A DNA stretch of 55,947 bases from an uncultured Opitutia bacterium (GTDB lineage Bacteria; Verrucomicrobiota; Verrucomicrobiia; Opitutales; Opitutaceae): contig CAIQQB010000012.1 in the NCBI GenBank assembly GCA_903873805.1, positions 1 through 55,947 of the forward strand, read 5' to 3'. Below the pieces are notes generated by a model, which worked only from the letters and a program-made list of their open reading frames with translations, did no database searches and was not told where the DNA came from. This document shows, piece by piece, positions 25,658 to 34,719 of this stretch; position 1 is the first letter of the stretch, and each line of letters opens with the position of its first letter. A program made the position numbers and the translations under genes.

Positions 25658-25680
25658 GGGCGCAGTCTTGCTGCGCCCTT
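25658..25680 (+). terminator. Rho-independent-type terminator after clpX
   Basis: GGGCGCAG-TCTTG-CTGCGCCC (25658-25678), a perfect 8-bp stem followed by TTTAACTTT, 27 bp after the clpX stop. The short T-run is weak but placement is good. The motif could also be an interspersed repeat. Confidence 0.6.
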
Positions 25681-25738
25681 TAACTTTACCGTAGCGGCGA
25701 GCGCCAAGCAAGTCGTGCCCGGGTTAACGGAAGAAGCC

Positions 25739-25896
25739 AGAAAAGATGAACCGCTTATCTTCGCTAATCAGCGCTAATCTTAAATTGGTGATGGGATTGA
25801 ATGAGCGCAGATCAGCGAAGATTAGCGGTTCACCTTTCTGCAATTTCGTGATCAAGCCGTTCCGGCGCGGTGGAGGCAGCAGGGCTGGTTGTCGAA
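25739..25896. repeat. Repeat family C, copy 1, with duplicated gene 3' end
   Basis: Contains inverted arms GAACCGCTTATCTTCGCTAA (25748-25767) and AGCGAAGATTAGCGGTTC (25814-25831). It continues through TTTCGTG-TCAAGCCGT into GGCTGGTTGTCGA (25883-25895). On the minus strand the last 45 bp read FDNQPCCLHRAGTA-stop, a decayed copy of the LDNQPYFLLRAATA end of the large gene at 26879-29653. The matching copy is at 26768-26925. Confidence 0.85.
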
Positions 25897-25915
25897 GTTG
25901 AGCGAACGACCGGCC

Positions 25916-26701
25916 TCAAACTTTGGTCTTCGCCTCAGTCGCCAGCGGCAGGAGGCGGATCTTGAGATTGCGAAACGAGGCCTCGTAGCCATGGTCCTGC
26001 AGCAGGATGCGGCCCGCCGGCGCCAGGCCGAAACCCGCCACGGCTTTGTATTTGCTCTCCTGCACATGATGGCGGAATTCGTCGCTGCCGCGGTCAAACG
26101 CGAGGACCAGGGCGCCGTTCAGCCAGTGCTCGACGTGGTTGCCGCGGACGACGATGCGGGCGGTATTCCAGGCGCCGGGCGGATTGAATTTCTTGTTGTT
26201 GGCGGCTGGATACAGGTCGTAGACCGAGCCGAGGGTCCGGTTGCCGTTGGTGCCGAGCTTGGCGTCGGGGTTGGTGGCGTCGTCGACGAGGTGATATTGC
26301 AGGCCGAGGGAGGTGGCCGGTCCCTTCGGCGCAGCAGGGTCCACGAAATACTTGATCCCGCTCTTGGCATTGGGGGCGAGCCGGAAGTCCACCGTCAGCT
26401 CGAAGTTGGCGAACGTCTCGACGGTGACGATGTCGCCGCCGCTCGCGCCCTGGACGCCGCCGGCGGCCGGGATGGTGAGCACGCCGTCTTTCATGAGCCA
26501 GCCTTGGTCGGGAAAGGTGTCGAGATTGGCTCCGCGCCAGCCGGCGGAAGTTTTGCCGTCCCACAGCAGCCGCCAGCCGACCCGGACCTCGTCGGGCATG
26601 AGGGTGTTGGGAGCGGGCGGTTCGGCGGCGCGGACGAGGGTGGTTGCGAGGATTCCGCTGAGCAGGCAAGGTAACCAATGCGAGAGGGCGGGAAATTTCA
26701 T
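25916..26701 (-). CDS. Secreted DUF1080 (3-keto-disaccharide hydrolase-like) protein
   Basis: 261 aa from ATG 26699-26701. A signal peptide (cleavage near VRA/AEPP) is followed by one PF06439/DUF1080 jelly-roll domain: GWRLLWDGKTSAGWRG, MKDGVLTIP, NFELTVDFRLAPNAKSGIKY, LGLQYHLVDD, PGAWNTARIVVRGNHVEHWL, then GRILLQDHGYEASFRNLKIR. Such proteins are abundant in Verrucomicrobiota and Planctomycetota; some hydrolyse 3-keto-glycosides. The gene sits between two direct copies of a segment of about 158 bp that includes the end of its upstream neighbour, so it looks like an inserted or duplicated cassette. Confidence 0.9.
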   Translation of the reverse strand: MKFPALSHWLPCLLSGILATTLVRAAEPPAPNTLMPDEVRVGWRLLWDGKTSAGWRGANLDTFPDQGWLMKDGVLTIPAAGGVQGASGGDIVTVETFANFELTVDFRLAPNAKSGIKYFVDPAAPKGPATSLGLQYHLVDDATNPDAKLGTNGNRTLGSVYDLYPAANNKKFNPPGAWNTARIVVRGNHVEHWLNGALVLAFDRGSDEFRHHVQESKYKAVAGFGLAPAGRILLQDHGYEASFRNLKIRLLPLATEAKTKV

Positions 26702-26767
26702 ACGAGGGGCGGACGAGGTGGCGGCAATGCGCAAAGTGCGGGGCGCGGCGTGCTGGAAAAACGGCTG

Positions 26768-26925
26768 AGAAGATAAACCGCTAATCTTCGCTAATTAGCG
26801 CTAATCCTGAATTTGTAACGGGTATTAATTAGCACAGATCAGCGAAGATTAGCGGTTCTCCTTTCTGCGATTTCGTGCTCAAGCCGTGGCGGCGCGGAGG
26901 AGGAAGTAGGGCTGGTTGTCGAGGG
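26768..26925. repeat. Repeat family C, copy 2
   Basis: Arms AACCGCTAATCTTCGCTAAT and AGCGAAGATTAGCGGTTC around ATTAGCGCTAAT; the right part overlaps the functional 3' end of the gene at 26879-29653. Same orientation as copy 1 (25739-25896), with the DUF1080 gene between them. Confidence 0.85.
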
Positions 26926-29653
26926 TGGGGGCGAGGCCGGGGTAGAGCGTCGGCGTGCCCGTGGTGTGCGTGAGCTCGAAATAATACGTCAGCGCGAAAT
27001 GCGAGTCGGCGTAGTCGGCGGGGATGGTGGCGCGGAAGCCGCCGGCGTCGGCGGTCATCGGGAGCGAGAGCCATGGCTCGGCCTGGTTGGCGTGGCGGTA
27101 GTGCAGGAGTGCGGCCTTGAGAAGCGGCGGGCCGGGCAAGGGCGCGAGCGTGAGCGCGACAGGCTCGCGGCGGTGGAAGGCGGCGGGCGCGGTGTGCGTG
27201 ACGCCGGGCGCGGGGCGTTCGGGTGGGTCGGCGAGCACGCTGGCGACGAGCGCGGCGAGTTTTTCCGGCGGGATGCCGGGCATGGTCAGTTGCGGGGCGG
27301 GCGTGGATTTTTTCTGCTCCATTGCGGCGATGTCGCGGTCGATGGCGACGAGCCGGTCACCCCAGTTGCCGCGCTGGAACCAGCCGTCGCCGTAGGTCAT
27401 GTCGGTGACGTAGGTTTTTTTTGTCATGTCGGTGAGCCAGTCCCAAGACGCTCTTGCTTGGTAGTAACATGTGGTCGCAGAGGAGAGTGCCACCGGACTG
27501 CCGGTGCGCTCGAATAACGCGAATAGAACAGCCGCACGATATTTTCGCTCAAAGTATCCTCCCAACCCAGCTTGTATCATCACATCGAGTTCGAGTCGGG
27601 ACCAAGCTGGTTCCGGGTCGCTTTCACCCGCCAACCGCAGAATTTGACGACGGGCGACATCGGCTAACGGATGAAGCGAATAAACTGCATCGAATCCAAG
27701 TTGCTTAAGCCACTGCGCGACCTCAACCGGCGTGTATTTGCCGCTGACGGTGCCCTTGAGCAGGTCGTCGGCGTAGTCCTCGACCCGGTAGAAAAGCTGC
27801 GGGTCGAGCGGGCTCACGCCGCCGAAGCGTTTGGGATTGGGCGTGTCGGTGTAGGGGTCGGGATGGGAGGCGTCCACGATGGACATGTTCGCCGGCATCT
27901 CGGCCCAGAAATTGTTATTCGCCGCTGAGGGAAGATGAGCGGAAGTAATCAAAGGAAGGATACGACTGGCGCTTGCGAGCGCTCTCTCGGCGGCATTACC
28001 GGCAGTCTTGTAGTCGTTGCGCAGCTGTCGCTGCCAGACTTCCGGCTGGGTGTCGGGGTTGTAGAGCATGCGGCCCCAGAGGCGGTAGGTGTAGCGGTAT
28101 TTTTCGAAGTCACCGCCGGGGGCGCGCAGCGAGAGGTCGGCGTAGCCGTCGCGGCCGCCGGGGAGGCCGGAGCCTTTGCGGCCCTTGAAGGAAAGCGGAT
28201 CGAAAATCTCGTGGCCGAGGCTGCCGCAGAAGCTGCCGGCGCGCGAATAGGCGGCGGCAAACTTCGGGTCGCCCCAGAGCAGCACGCGCTGCGTGCCGGG
28301 CCAGATGCGGTGGAGGATGCCGTATTTGCGGTCCTCGGTCAGCAGGTCGCCGTAGCCGTAGCGGAGGAAGCTGCGGGCGCCGGAGCTCTGCGCGAACAGG
28401 CCGGTGCCCCGCGGCCGGGTCGGCAGCTCGGTCGGACGGATCGCCGCCTGGTGGTAGGGCAGGCCCATGTGCTCGGCCCAGAATTTCGGCGAGATGTTGA
28501 CATGCAGGCCGGTGCCGAGCGCGGCATCGATCGTCGGCTGGTCCATGCCTTTCGCGTGCATGTCGATTTCGATCTTCCGACCGCTCCGCACGCAGCCGTC
28601 GAAGATGGTTTTCCAGAGGTCGTAGCTGCCCTCGGGCACGCCGCTCTCACCGTGGATGCGGAAGGTGACGCCGGTGATGCCGGGGCATTCCTTGAGGATG
28701 ATCGCGAGGGCATCGCGCGAGTAGGGCGCCTGCGTCTGTGGCGTGAGGCCGGTGATGACGTGGTTGGCGTTGGGGCTGTTGGTCCACTGGTAGGCGTGCG
28801 TCCAGAGGCCGAGCTGGAACTGCAACCCGCGCAGCGCAGCCTCGTCGCTGATGAAACGAAGCATCTCCAGGTTGCGGTCGCGTTCGGCGTCGGGGAGGTT
28901 GGTCGCGCGGACGTCGTAGCCGGGCACGGACAGCAGGAAGGGGTAGGCGAAGTAAAGGTAGGTGTCGCGGAGACCGGACGGCGCGTCGTAGCCCAGCCCG
29001 AAGGCGAGGTTGAAGCGGTTGAACCGCTGCGTCGCGAGCATCGTGAGGTAGCTGCGCCAGAACTCGCGGTCGTTATACCAGCCCTTGTCCTCGACGTCGC
29101 TGACGAACATCCGCATGACGCTGCGGATTTTGTTGGCGGGGGTTTCGACGACTCCATTCGCAGGTTGCAGCGCGGTGAAGGCAGCCGCCGGATCCGCGGC
29201 GAGCGCGACGGCATCGGCGATCTCGGTCAGCGCATAGGTTAGTCCACGAGCGTCGCTACCGACGGCAAGCAGCACATCGCGCGAGCCGAGGCGGGCGGGC
29301 GCGAGGGCGAGCGCCTCGGGGGCGTCGGGCACGGCCATGCCCGCGTCACGCACGAGGGCAGAGGCGCGGCCGGTGGCGACGATGCAGAGATCGGTGGGGC
29401 GCGCCTCGTCGAGGCGGGCGACGACGCGCACATCGAAGCCCTGCTTGACGAGGGTGAGGCGGAGTTGTTCTACCGCCCAGCCTGCTGGCGCTGAACTGGC
29501 GATCGGGTCGGCGGGGTCGCGGACAAGGGTGACGCCCTTGCCGAACCCGGACCCGGCGGACGCCGCGAGGCTGGCGCAGCCGGAGAATACATTGCCGACG
29601 AGGCAGCCGGCCGTGACGGCTCCGGTCTGGATCAGAAACTTGCGACGGTTCAT
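26879..29653 (-). CDS. Large Tat-exported lipoprotein with glycoside-hydrolase-like fold
   Basis: 924 aa from ATG 29651-29653. A Tat motif (NRRKFLIQTGAV) plus a possible lipobox (VFSGC) suggest an exported, lipid-anchored protein. Residues about 40-190 look like the N-terminal domain of GH67-type alpha-glucuronidases (LLAVGSDARGLTYALTEIAD). The middle resembles a TIM barrel (MRMFVSDVEDKGWYNDREFW, ITGVTFRIHGESGVPEGSYD) with conserved acidic residues, and helical and beta-rich C-terminal domains follow. The catalytic residues and family number are not certain. Context (DUF1080, PL9-like lyase) supports breakdown of an acidic plant or algal polysaccharide. Codon use changes to A/T-ending in two internal patches (about 27440-27725 and 27905-28035). 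Confidence 0.75.
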   Translation of the reverse strand: MNRRKFLIQTGAVTAGCLVGNVFSGCASLAASAGSGFGKGVTLVRDPADPIASSAPAGWAVEQLRLTLVKQGFDVRVVARLDEARPTDLCIVATGRASALVRDAGMAVPDAPEALALAPARLGSRDVLLAVGSDARGLTYALTEIADAVALAADPAAAFTALQPANGVVETPANKIRSVMRMFVSDVEDKGWYNDREFWRSYLTMLATQRFNRFNLAFGLGYDAPSGLRDTYLYFAYPFLLSVPGYDVRATNLPDAERDRNLEMLRFISDEAALRGLQFQLGLWTHAYQWTNSPNANHVITGLTPQTQAPYSRDALAIILKECPGITGVTFRIHGESGVPEGSYDLWKTIFDGCVRSGRKIEIDMHAKGMDQPTIDAALGTGLHVNISPKFWAEHMGLPYHQAAIRPTELPTRPRGTGLFAQSSGARSFLRYGYGDLLTEDRKYGILHRIWPGTQRVLLWGDPKFAAAYSRAGSFCGSLGHEIFDPLSFKGRKGSGLPGGRDGYADLSLRAPGGDFEKYRYTYRLWGRMLYNPDTQPEVWQRQLRNDYKTAGNAAERALASASRILPLITSAHLPSAANNNFWAEMPANMSIVDASHPDPYTDTPNPKRFGGVSPLDPQLFYRVEDYADDLLKGTVSGKYTPVEVAQWLKQLGFDAVYSLHPLADVARRQILRLAGESDPEPAWSRLELDVMIQAGLGGYFERKYRAAVLFALFERTGSPVALSSATTCYYQARASWDWLTDMTKKTYVTDMTYGDGWFQRGNWGDRLVAIDRDIAAMEQKKSTPAPQLTMPGIPPEKLAALVASVLADPPERPAPGVTHTAPAAFHRREPVALTLAPLPGPPLLKAALLHYRHANQAEPWLSLPMTADAGGFRATIPADYADSHFALTYYFELTHTTGTPTLYPGLAPTLDNQPYFLLRAATA

Positions 29654-29742
29654 GCGGGGTGGGGGATGGCCCATCGCAAAGGGATTTTCATTCGGGCGCA
29701 ATCGTAGAGGAGGGCGGAATTGGGTCGGCAGCGGATTGGAAA

Positions 29743-29815
29743 TGTAGCCGGGGTCTCCGACCCCGGGGATCGGGCTGAAAAACCAATGCACCGGGGGCTG
29801 CGACCCAGGCTACAC
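29743..29815 (+). repeat. Repeat family A, short copy 2
   Basis: TGTAGCCGGGGTCTCCGACC at the left and GCGACCCAGGCTACA at the right, separated by a spacer with GCACCGGGGGCT. It lacks the AAGCTGGCTT lead-in of the longer copies at 2193, 51211 and 53499. It lies in the divergent region between the Tat lipoprotein and the PL9-like gene. Confidence 0.8.
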
Positions 29816-29933
29816 CAAGCTTGATCCCGCGACTCAAACGACAAGTTATCCACCCAGCGGGCCCCAGTCCTTCGGCTTGCGCTCGGCAGGCCAATGGTTT
29901 CCAATGGCCGGGCAATCCTGCACCCCCTCCTGG

Positions 29934-31304
29934 ATGAAAAACCCGCCCCGCCTCTTGTTCTCCGCCTTCGTCAGCTTGCTGCTGTTTTCCCGACTCGCCG
30001 CGGCAGAATATTTTGTCGCCCCCGACGGCAAGAACACCAATCCCGGTACGCTTGCGGCGCCGTTTGCCACCATCCAGCGCGCCCAGGAGTCCGTCAATCC
30101 CGGCGATACCCTTTTCATCCGCGGCGGCACCTACAAGGTGAAGCCCACGGAACTCGCCCGCGTCTCGGGCATCTACGCCTACATCTTTGACCTCAGCAAA
30201 AGCGGCACCGAGTCGTCGCCGATCAAATACTGGGCTTACAAGGATGAGAAACCGGTCTTCGACTTTTCCGACGTGAAGCCATCCGGGCTGCGGGTCGTGG
30301 CGTTTTTCGTTGGCGGCGACTGGCTCCATCTTCGCGGCTTCGAGGTCACCGGTGTCAAGGTCACGTTGACCAACCACACGCAGTCGGAGAGCTTCGAGAA
30401 CCAGGGCAACCACAATATCTACGAGCGCCTTGCGATGCACGACTCGATGGCGATCGGGCTGTACCTCATCCGTGGTGGCAACAATCTCATCCTCAATTGC
30501 GACGCCTACCGCAACTGGGACAACCTGTCCGAGAACGGCAAGGGCGGCAACACCGACGGCTTTGGCGGCCATCCCCGGAAGGGCGACGCGGGCAATGTTT
30601 TTCGGGGCGACCGCTCCTGGTTCAACAGCGACGACGGCTATGACTGCATCAACGCGGGCGAGGCCGTGACCTTTGACCATTGCTGGTCGATGTACAACGG
30701 CTTCTCGACCGACTTTCGCAGCCTCGGCGACGGCAACGGCTTCAAGGCCGGCGGCTACGGCGCGGCGGGCCGGGCCACCCCCAATCCGATCCCGCGCCAT
30801 GTGGTTGAATTCTGCCTCTCGGTCCGCAACAAGGCCAGCGGCTTCTACTCCAACCATCACGCCGGCGGCAGCGACTGGATCAGCAACTCCGCCTTCGGCA
30901 ACGCCACGAATTTCAACATGCTCTGCGTGCTCGCGGACAACCGGACCAACGTCCCCGGCTACGGCCACTTCATGCGCAACAACCTCGGCTTCCTGGGCCG
31001 CAGCGAGCTGGCCAATTTCGACGCCGCCAAGTGCGACGCCAACCACAACTATTTCGACCTCACACCCGCGGTCAACGTGACGGCGGCTGATTTCGTGAGC
31101 CTCGATGAGGCGCAGCTCACCGCCTCGCGCAAGCCCGATGGCAGCCTGCCCGACATCACCTTCATGCACCTCGTGAGGGGCAGCCCGCTGATTGATGCCG
31201 GGATCGACGCCAAGTTTCCGTTCAAGGGCGCCCGCCCGGACCTCGGCGCCTTCGAGTACCATCCCGCACCGGCGAAATCGGACGCCGCCCCGGCTGCGAA
31301 ATAA
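29934..31304 (+). CDS. Secreted polysaccharide lyase, family 9-like (right-handed beta-helix)
   Basis: 456 aa from ATG 29934. Signal peptide (cleavage near AAA/EYFV), then a right-handed beta-helix: YFVAPDGKNTNPGTLAAPFA and GDTLFIRGGTYKV are the usual first turns. PL9 hallmarks are present: NTDGFGGH, WFNSDDGYDCINAGE (calcium-binding Asp cluster) and GDGNGFKAGG, whose Lys matches the catalytic base of PL9 pectate lyases. It would cleave uronic-acid polymers by beta-elimination outside the cytoplasm. Divergent from the Tat lipoprotein and followed 21 bp later by the LamG-like gene. Substrate unproven. Confidence 0.85.
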   Translation: MKNPPRLLFSAFVSLLLFSRLAAAEYFVAPDGKNTNPGTLAAPFATIQRAQESVNPGDTLFIRGGTYKVKPTELARVSGIYAYIFDLSKSGTESSPIKYWAYKDEKPVFDFSDVKPSGLRVVAFFVGGDWLHLRGFEVTGVKVTLTNHTQSESFENQGNHNIYERLAMHDSMAIGLYLIRGGNNLILNCDAYRNWDNLSENGKGGNTDGFGGHPRKGDAGNVFRGDRSWFNSDDGYDCINAGEAVTFDHCWSMYNGFSTDFRSLGDGNGFKAGGYGAAGRATPNPIPRHVVEFCLSVRNKASGFYSNHHAGGSDWISNSAFGNATNFNMLCVLADNRTNVPGYGHFMRNNLGFLGRSELANFDAAKCDANHNYFDLTPAVNVTAADFVSLDEAQLTASRKPDGSLPDITFMHLVRGSPLIDAGIDAKFPFKGARPDLGAFEYHPAPAKSDAAPAAK

Positions 31305-31325
31305 TCCGGCCACCCCTTTCTTCCC

Positions 31326-32201
31326 ATGAAAACAAACCTCCGAACCACGCCTCTCATCGTCCTGGCGCTTGCCCTTGCGGCCGGTGCCTCTGCCGCCCAG
31401 GCCGCGCTGACGCACCGCTTCAGCTTCACTGAGCCCGCCAAGGACGGGGTGACCAGGGACTTGGTTGGCACGGTCGAAGGCAAGCTGATGGGGTCCGGCG
31501 CCACGATTGCCGACGGCAAGCTGGTGCTGAAGAATGACGGTGTGACCGACCGCGACCAGTTCTCCTACCTGGCGTTCTCGGCGTCGCTGCTGCCCAAGGG
31601 CGGAACGAGCACCAGTCTCGTCGTGTGGTTCTCCGCGAAGGATCTCGGTGGGTTCGCCCGCGTGATCAACTTTGGCAACAGCGAGGCCGGTGAGGGCAAG
31701 GAGTTCATCTACTTCAGCCCGCACACCGGCGACGGCTCCACCCGCGTGGCCATCACCGCCACGGATGCCAGCGGCAAGACTTTCCTCGACTCCGAGGCTT
31801 CGGACGACGGCAAGCCGCACATGGTCGCGATCGTGATCGATGGAGCGGAAAAGAAGCTGCACGTTTTCGTCGACGGCAAGGAGCCCAATCCCGCCATCGA
31901 GCTGGGCGACAACACCCTCGATAAGGTCAAGTCGGTCGAGAGCTGGCTCGGCAAATCCTCCTTCGCCAACGATGCGGCCTTCAGCGGCCAGATCGACGAA
32001 CTCCGGGTCTATGACACGGCGCTCGCTGCCGGCGATGTCGTGGCCGCCTTCAAAGCCGGTCCGGACACCCTTCCAACCGGACCGGCGGTGCCGGCGGCTG
32101 AAGCGGCCAAGCCCGCTGCTACCGTCGGCAAGCCGGCCGCTGCGCCGGCGGCATCGGCTGCGCCTGCGCCCGCGCCCGCGTCTGCCCAGCCGGTGAAATA
32201 A
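31326..32201 (+). CDS. Secreted LamG/concanavalin-like domain protein
   Basis: 291 aa. Signal peptide ends near AQA/ALTH. Residues about 25-240 form one Laminin-G-3 (concanavalin A-like) domain: LTHRFSFTEPAKDGVTRDLV at the start, VVWFSAKDLGGFARVINFG, and the diagnostic end FSGQIDELRVYDTALAAGDV. The last 50 residues are an Ala/Pro/Lys-rich tail. These domains bind glycans at the cell surface or in large enzymes. Position directly after the PL9-like gene suggests the same operon and a role in binding the same polysaccharide. Confidence 0.88.
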   Translation: MKTNLRTTPLIVLALALAAGASAAQAALTHRFSFTEPAKDGVTRDLVGTVEGKLMGSGATIADGKLVLKNDGVTDRDQFSYLAFSASLLPKGGTSTSLVVWFSAKDLGGFARVINFGNSEAGEGKEFIYFSPHTGDGSTRVAITATDASGKTFLDSEASDDGKPHMVAIVIDGAEKKLHVFVDGKEPNPAIELGDNTLDKVKSVESWLGKSSFANDAAFSGQIDELRVYDTALAAGDVVAAFKAGPDTLPTGPAVPAAEAAKPAATVGKPAAAPAASAAPAPAPASAQPVK

Positions 32202-32213
32202 TCCCGCAGTCGG

Positions 32214-32378
32214 TCAGAACGAGGCTAGGTGCCAGTGTCCGCAGAGCGGGCAGCGGTAAGCCTTGCGCTGGCGCGCCACCCCGGCCACGAGTGCGGCGTC
32301 AAGGGCGGCGCCTTCGCTGCGATAGCGGCGCTTGCGCGTGCAGCGGTGCCGTTTTTCGTCGGCGGTGGGCTTCTTCAT
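32214..32378 (-). CDS. Small basic protein with CxxC-xx-H-x-H zinc-ribbon-like end
   Basis: 54 aa from ATG 32376-32378. An N-terminal Lys/Arg-rich part ([20 protein letters not shown]) is followed by [16 protein letters not shown] at the C-terminus. The Cys-Cys-His-His arrangement could bind one zinc, and the composition suggests nucleic-acid binding. I recognise this type as a recurrent small protein in Verrucomicrobiota, but its function is unknown. Confidence 0.65.
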   Translation of the reverse strand: MKKPTADEKRHRCTRKRRYRSEGAALDAALVAGVARQRKAYRCPLCGHWHLASF

Positions 32379-32487
32379 CTGCCGCGCAGCCTTGAATGGA
32401 TTTGCCCGCCGCAGGCAAGGCAAAGCGCGCGGGCCCCCCGGGAATCATCCTCGCCTTGCCGCCGTCGGTTCCGCTAGCACTGGCCCC

Positions 32488-33006
32488 ATGACCAAACCGT
32501 CCGCTTCCAACCCGATCCTGCCCGGCTCTCCCTGTCCCTGCGGCAGCGGCCAGACCTTCGCCGCCTGCTGCGAGCCGTTCCTGCTGGGCCGGGCCACCGC
32601 CCCGACCGCCGAGGCTCTGATGCGTTCGCGGTTCACCGCCCATGTGGTGGGCAACTTCGCCTACCTGCACCGGACCTATCTGCCCACCGCCAAGCTGCCC
32701 TTTCAGGCGGAGGAAGAGAACGAGGAACTGGACTGGACGCGGCTCGTGGTCCATGCGCATGAGGACGGACCCCGGCCCGACCAGGCCTTCGTGGATTTCT
32801 CGGCCTATTTTCAGCACGAGAGCGGCGAACGGGTCCTGCACGAAAAGGCGGAGTTCCAGCGGATCGAGGGCGTGTGGTATTACACCCGCGCGGTCCGCAT
32901 CGGTCCGGCTCCCGTCAAGTCCGCCCATCCGAAAGTCGGTCGCAACGATCCGTGCCCCTGCGGCAGCGGCAAGAAATTCAAGCAGTGCTGCCTCCGCGTG
33001 GCTTGA
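32488..33006 (+). CDS. ychJ: YchJ family SEC-C motif protein
   Basis: 172 aa from ATG 32488. SEC-C metal-binding motifs at both ends: [18 protein letters not shown] near residue 15 and [16 protein letters not shown] at the C-terminus, around the UPF0225/YchJ middle domain ([36 protein letters not shown]). The C-terminal motif matches the zinc-binding tail of SecA, so a SecA or SecB link is sometimes proposed; function is not established. Confidence 0.92.
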   Translation: MTKPSASNPILPGSPCPCGSGQTFAACCEPFLLGRATAPTAEALMRSRFTAHVVGNFAYLHRTYLPTAKLPFQAEEENEELDWTRLVVHAHEDGPRPDQAFVDFSAYFQHESGERVLHEKAEFQRIEGVWYYTRAVRIGPAPVKSAHPKVGRNDPCPCGSGKKFKQCCLRVA

Positions 33007-33154
33007 GCGGGCCGGCGGGGTAGGGCATCACCCCATGCCCGCGTGCGACGGTTCCTGTTAGTCTGACTTGCCGGGGATTTTTCTTCTCGGCTTTCGGGCG
33101 TTTTGATTCGCTCGCGAACAACACTCCGGCTGACCCTGCCAATCTCCCCAACCC

Positions 33155-34153
33155 ATGACCCGTTTTGCGCTCCTCCGGAAAGTCTCAGTCCTTGTGTTGC
33201 TGGTCGCCGGAATCAACTTACCCGCGCAGGAGCTGAGCTTTCTCGGTGGCCTGATGAACGAGAGCAACCCACGCCAGTCCAGCTACACCTGGCAGGTCGA
33301 CTACCGGCAGGATCTGTACGAGTATCTCGCCGCCTCGGCCGCCTACCTCAACGAGGGGCATGTGCCGGGGCATCATCGCGACGGCACGGCGTTCGAACTG
33401 TGGGGCCGACTGCCCTTTGACCAGGACAGCTTCGCCCTTTCGCTCGGGGTCGGCGCCTATTACTTTTACGACACGCAGCTGCTGCCGGGCGGTGACTCCG
33501 CCAACATTCATGGCACCGCACCCATCTTCAGCCTTTCCGGCACCGGCTACCTTTCCGACCGCTGGTTCTACCGGATCATGGTCAACCGCATCAACCCGGC
33601 CAACGACATCAAGGTCAACACCGTCGCCGTGGGTGTCGGCTATTGGTTCGGCAAGGGCGGGAAGCCCACCCGGGGCAACCTCGGTGACGCCCCGGACGAA
33701 CATGGTTATGTGACCGAAAACCAGCTCACCGTCTTTGGCGGCCAGAGCGTGGTGAACACCTTCCTCAGCCAGCAGGCGCGCGCTTACGCCATCGAGTATC
33801 GCCGCGGGCTCATGCCTCATCTCGACTGGACCCTTTCCGGCATCTACGAGGGTGCTCCTCAAATCATCCGGCGCAGTGGCGTCGCCACCCAGGTCTGGCC
33901 GGTGAACACGTTCTTCAGCGACCGCGTCGCAGTTGGCCTCGGCATCGGCCCTTACTTTTACATCGACAAAAAGCACCCGGTCAGTCCCGCCCAGAAGATT
34001 CCTGCGGCTGTCGCGCCGCTGCTGTCGCTGGGTGTTTCCGTGCGCCTCAACGACGACTGGTTTGTCCGCGCGGTCTGGGATCGCGTTACAACCGGGTACA
34101 ATCGGGACTCCGATATCTTTCTGGTCGGCCTCGGCTACAGCTGGGCCCGCTGA
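33155..34153 (+). CDS. Predicted outer-membrane beta-barrel protein
   Basis: 332 aa with a signal peptide (cleavage near PAQ/ELSF). The rest has alternating aromatic/hydrophobic strands such as LSLGVGAYYFYDTQLLPGG, VAVGVGYWFGKGG, VAVGLGIGPYFYIDKKHP and the terminal DSDIFLVGLGYSWAR, whose final aromatic-X-Arg is close to a BAM recognition signal. Fourteen or so strands are possible. No family recognised; it could be a lipid A-modifying barrel or a porin-like protein. Confidence 0.75.
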   Translation: MTRFALLRKVSVLVLLVAGINLPAQELSFLGGLMNESNPRQSSYTWQVDYRQDLYEYLAASAAYLNEGHVPGHHRDGTAFELWGRLPFDQDSFALSLGVGAYYFYDTQLLPGGDSANIHGTAPIFSLSGTGYLSDRWFYRIMVNRINPANDIKVNTVAVGVGYWFGKGGKPTRGNLGDAPDEHGYVTENQLTVFGGQSVVNTFLSQQARAYAIEYRRGLMPHLDWTLSGIYEGAPQIIRRSGVATQVWPVNTFFSDRVAVGLGIGPYFYIDKKHPVSPAQKIPAAVAPLLSLGVSVRLNDDWFVRAVWDRVTTGYNRDSDIFLVGLGYSWAR

Positions 34154-34261
34154 GGTCCCGCGCTTGCGTCGCTTTTGCGTTCTTGGACTTGCGGCCGGAC
34201 GCCGGCTGGTTTCCTTGCGGCGGTTCCATACACCCCGTCCCGTCAACCCAATCCATCGCCC

Positions 34262-34687
34262 ATGAAACGCACCGCCACTGCCGTCTGGAACGGCTCGCTC
34301 AAGGAAGGCCACGGGACGCTGACCGCCCCCGGCGGCGCCCTCCACAGCACGCCCTATTCGTTCGCCTCCCGCTTCGCCACCGGGCCCGGTACCAATCCCG
34401 AGGAGCTGATCGCCGCCGCCCACTCCGGCTGTTTTGCCATGGCGTTGTCCGCAGCGCTCGGCGAGGCCGGCTTCAAGCCGGAGCGCCTTGAGGTCACGGC
34501 CGAAGTGAGCTTGGACAATGTTCCGCCCCAGGGCTGGACCGTGACGGCATCCCATCTGGTGCTCACGGCGACGATCCCGGGCCTCGACGGGGTGAAATTT
34601 GACGAGCTCGCGACCAAGGCGAAGGCCAATTGTCCGATTTCCCGACTGCTCAACGCCACCATCACGCTGACCGCCACCCTGGCGTGA
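34262..34687 (+). CDS. osmC: OsmC-type peroxiredoxin
   Basis: 141 aa from ATG 34262. OsmC/Ohr proteins reduce organic hydroperoxides with two cysteines. Present here: GTNPEELIAAAHSGCFAMAL with the Glu and the peroxidatic Cys, and the resolving Cys in KAKANCPISRLL. N-terminal AVWNGSLKEGHG fits the OsmC rather than the Ohr branch. Single-gene unit. Confidence 0.95.
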   Translation: MKRTATAVWNGSLKEGHGTLTAPGGALHSTPYSFASRFATGPGTNPEELIAAAHSGCFAMALSAALGEAGFKPERLEVTAEVSLDNVPPQGWTVTASHLVLTATIPGLDGVKFDELATKAKANCPISRLLNATITLTATLA

Positions 34688-34719
34688 CACCAACGGTACT
34701 TGGAGCGGGGTCAATTCGG

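Noticed and set aside
27935..29242. 435-aa plus-strand open frame opposite the Tat lipoprotein gene
   Set aside because: Antisense shadow with low-complexity Val/Ala/Gly composition.
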